In this document: positions 6,445-7,046 of the stretch, one piece after another
Layout: every line of letters begins with the position of its first letter
Numbering within the stretch: position 1 is the first letter of the stretch
Assembly: GCA_002401545.1 (NCBI GenBank)
Contig: NVTJ01000081.1
Coordinates: 1 to 7,046, forward strand
Direction: 5' to 3'
DNA length: 7,046 bases
From: Alphaproteobacteria bacterium
Lineage (GTDB): Bacteria > Pseudomonadota > Alphaproteobacteria > Sphingomonadales > Emcibacteraceae
Program-made: the position numbers and the translations under genes
Notes under the pieces: generated by a model
Database searches by the model: none
Told to the model about the DNA's origin: nothing
What the model saw: the letters and a program-made list of their open reading frames with translations, nothing else

Positions 6445-7046
6445 TTAATCAGTTTCTTCATCTGATAAGGCTTTATGTGCCTCAAGACGCTGGGCTGCCG
6501 GTACCGCAATCCAAAGAGCCAGAATAAAGCCAAAGATACCCCCGCCAAGCTTACCAAGCAAAATCGGCAGAATCATATTGGGTTGAAAGTTCGCCGTAAA
6601 GGCCAGGTGATCACCAAACATGAATGCGCCGCAAACCGAGAATGCAATACAGAGAACTTTATCACGGGCTTTCATATCGGCAATTAAATGGAACATGGCG
6701 AGGATATTGGCCGCAGCAGCTAAAATACCTGCAGCCCCCACACTTTCCATACCCAAACGATTGCCGATCGCCTCCATCGGCCCGGCAAGGTATTTCTTAA
6801 TCATGTAAACCATTGGAAAAGCACCTGAAAGCATGATTCCAATATATCCGGCGATTTCCAGAGCCCTGAACATATCTTCTTCATCCGCAATGATCGGATC
6901 AAAGCCCCAACCACCCAGAATGCTGGTGAAGGCGCCTGTGAAATATTCAACGATGGAGAAGACCAAAACCAATTTTAACGCCGCATCCATAGCCCGTCCG
7001 AATAACAGAAAGCCGCGAACCATATGAGCGGGGAAGGCTTTCAGAC
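6445..7046 (-). CDS. eutH: EutH-like ethanolamine permease, C-terminal part
   Basis: About 199 C-terminal residues are present and the frame stays open to the window edge (LKAFPAH precedes the first methionine at 7023), so the gene starts outside. The sequence matches my memory of enterobacterial EutH over its second half. Matching landmarks include FRALEIAGYIGIMLSGAFPMV, GMESVGAAGILAAAANI, KVLCIAFSVCGAFMFGDHL and ILPILLGKLGGGIFG, in the same order and spacing; the family counterpart has the conserved GDHLGF segment. Several hydrophobic membrane segments are visible, followed by a short polar, acidic tail. EutH is an inner-membrane protein linked to ethanolamine uptake. No other eut gene is visible, so a role with ethanolamine in this organism is only inferred. 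It lies 139 bases upstream of the LacI gene on the same strand, and whether the two are co-transcribed is unclear. Confidence 0.82.
   Translation of the reverse strand, partial: LKAFPAHMVRGFLLFGRAMDAALKLVLVFSIVEYFTGAFTSILGGWGFDPIIADEEDMFRALEIAGYIGIMLSGAFPMVYMIKKYLAGPMEAIGNRLGMESVGAAGILAAAANILAMFHLIADMKARDKVLCIAFSVCGAFMFGDHLAFTANFQPNMILPILLGKLGGGIFGFILALWIAVPAAQRLEAHKALSDEETD

Noticed and set aside
6800..6815. TGTAAACCATTGG as a second LacI operator
   Set aside because: Only one half-site matches, the central CG is missing, and it lies inside the EutH coding region.

Overview
The window looks like accessory carbohydrate-catabolism DNA from a Gram-negative bacterium. Evidence for this is a Tat-dependent lipoprotein, periplasmic-type flavoprotein subunits, clear Shine-Dalgarno sites (AGGAGG and AAGGAGAG) and mid-range base composition. 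The SD sites argue against Bacteroidota, where similar gene sets are common. An alphaproteobacterium is my best guess, but nothing here fixes the taxon. All real genes lie on the minus strand and read from high to low coordinates.

Layout in transcription order: (1) 7046-6445, the C-terminal half of an EutH-like permease, cut by the window edge. (2) 6305-5292, a LacI/GalR-family regulator. (3) 5291-5200, an AT-rich control region with a 16-bp near-perfect palindrome of the LacI/GalR operator type, followed by a strong SD. (4) 5199-1, a tight operon of six genes: a Gfo/Idh/MocA dehydrogenase, a cytoplasmic TIM-barrel sugar isomerase/epimerase-like protein, an MFS transporter, a second TIM-barrel protein with a Tat signal and lipobox, a Tat-targeted small subunit of the gluconate 2-dehydrogenase subunit 3 family, and the N-terminus of a GMC-family FAD oxidoreductase that runs off the left edge. 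Junctions inside the operon are overlaps of 4, 1, 4 and 4 bases and one gap of 5 bases, so translational coupling is likely throughout.

Working model (inference): the GMC flavoprotein is carried out through Tat by its small subunit and oxidises a sugar or glycoside in the periplasm. The lipoprotein TIM barrel acts on the keto-product there, and the MFS protein imports the result. The cytoplasmic TIM barrel and the Gfo/Idh enzyme then finish the isomerisation or hydration and the reduction. This resembles known oxidation-first (3-keto-glycoside) routes, but split across the inner membrane. The LacI protein, bound at the 5218-5233 operator, is the probable local repressor. The substrate cannot be read from the sequence. 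No RNA genes, mobile elements, CRISPR arrays or convincing terminators were seen.
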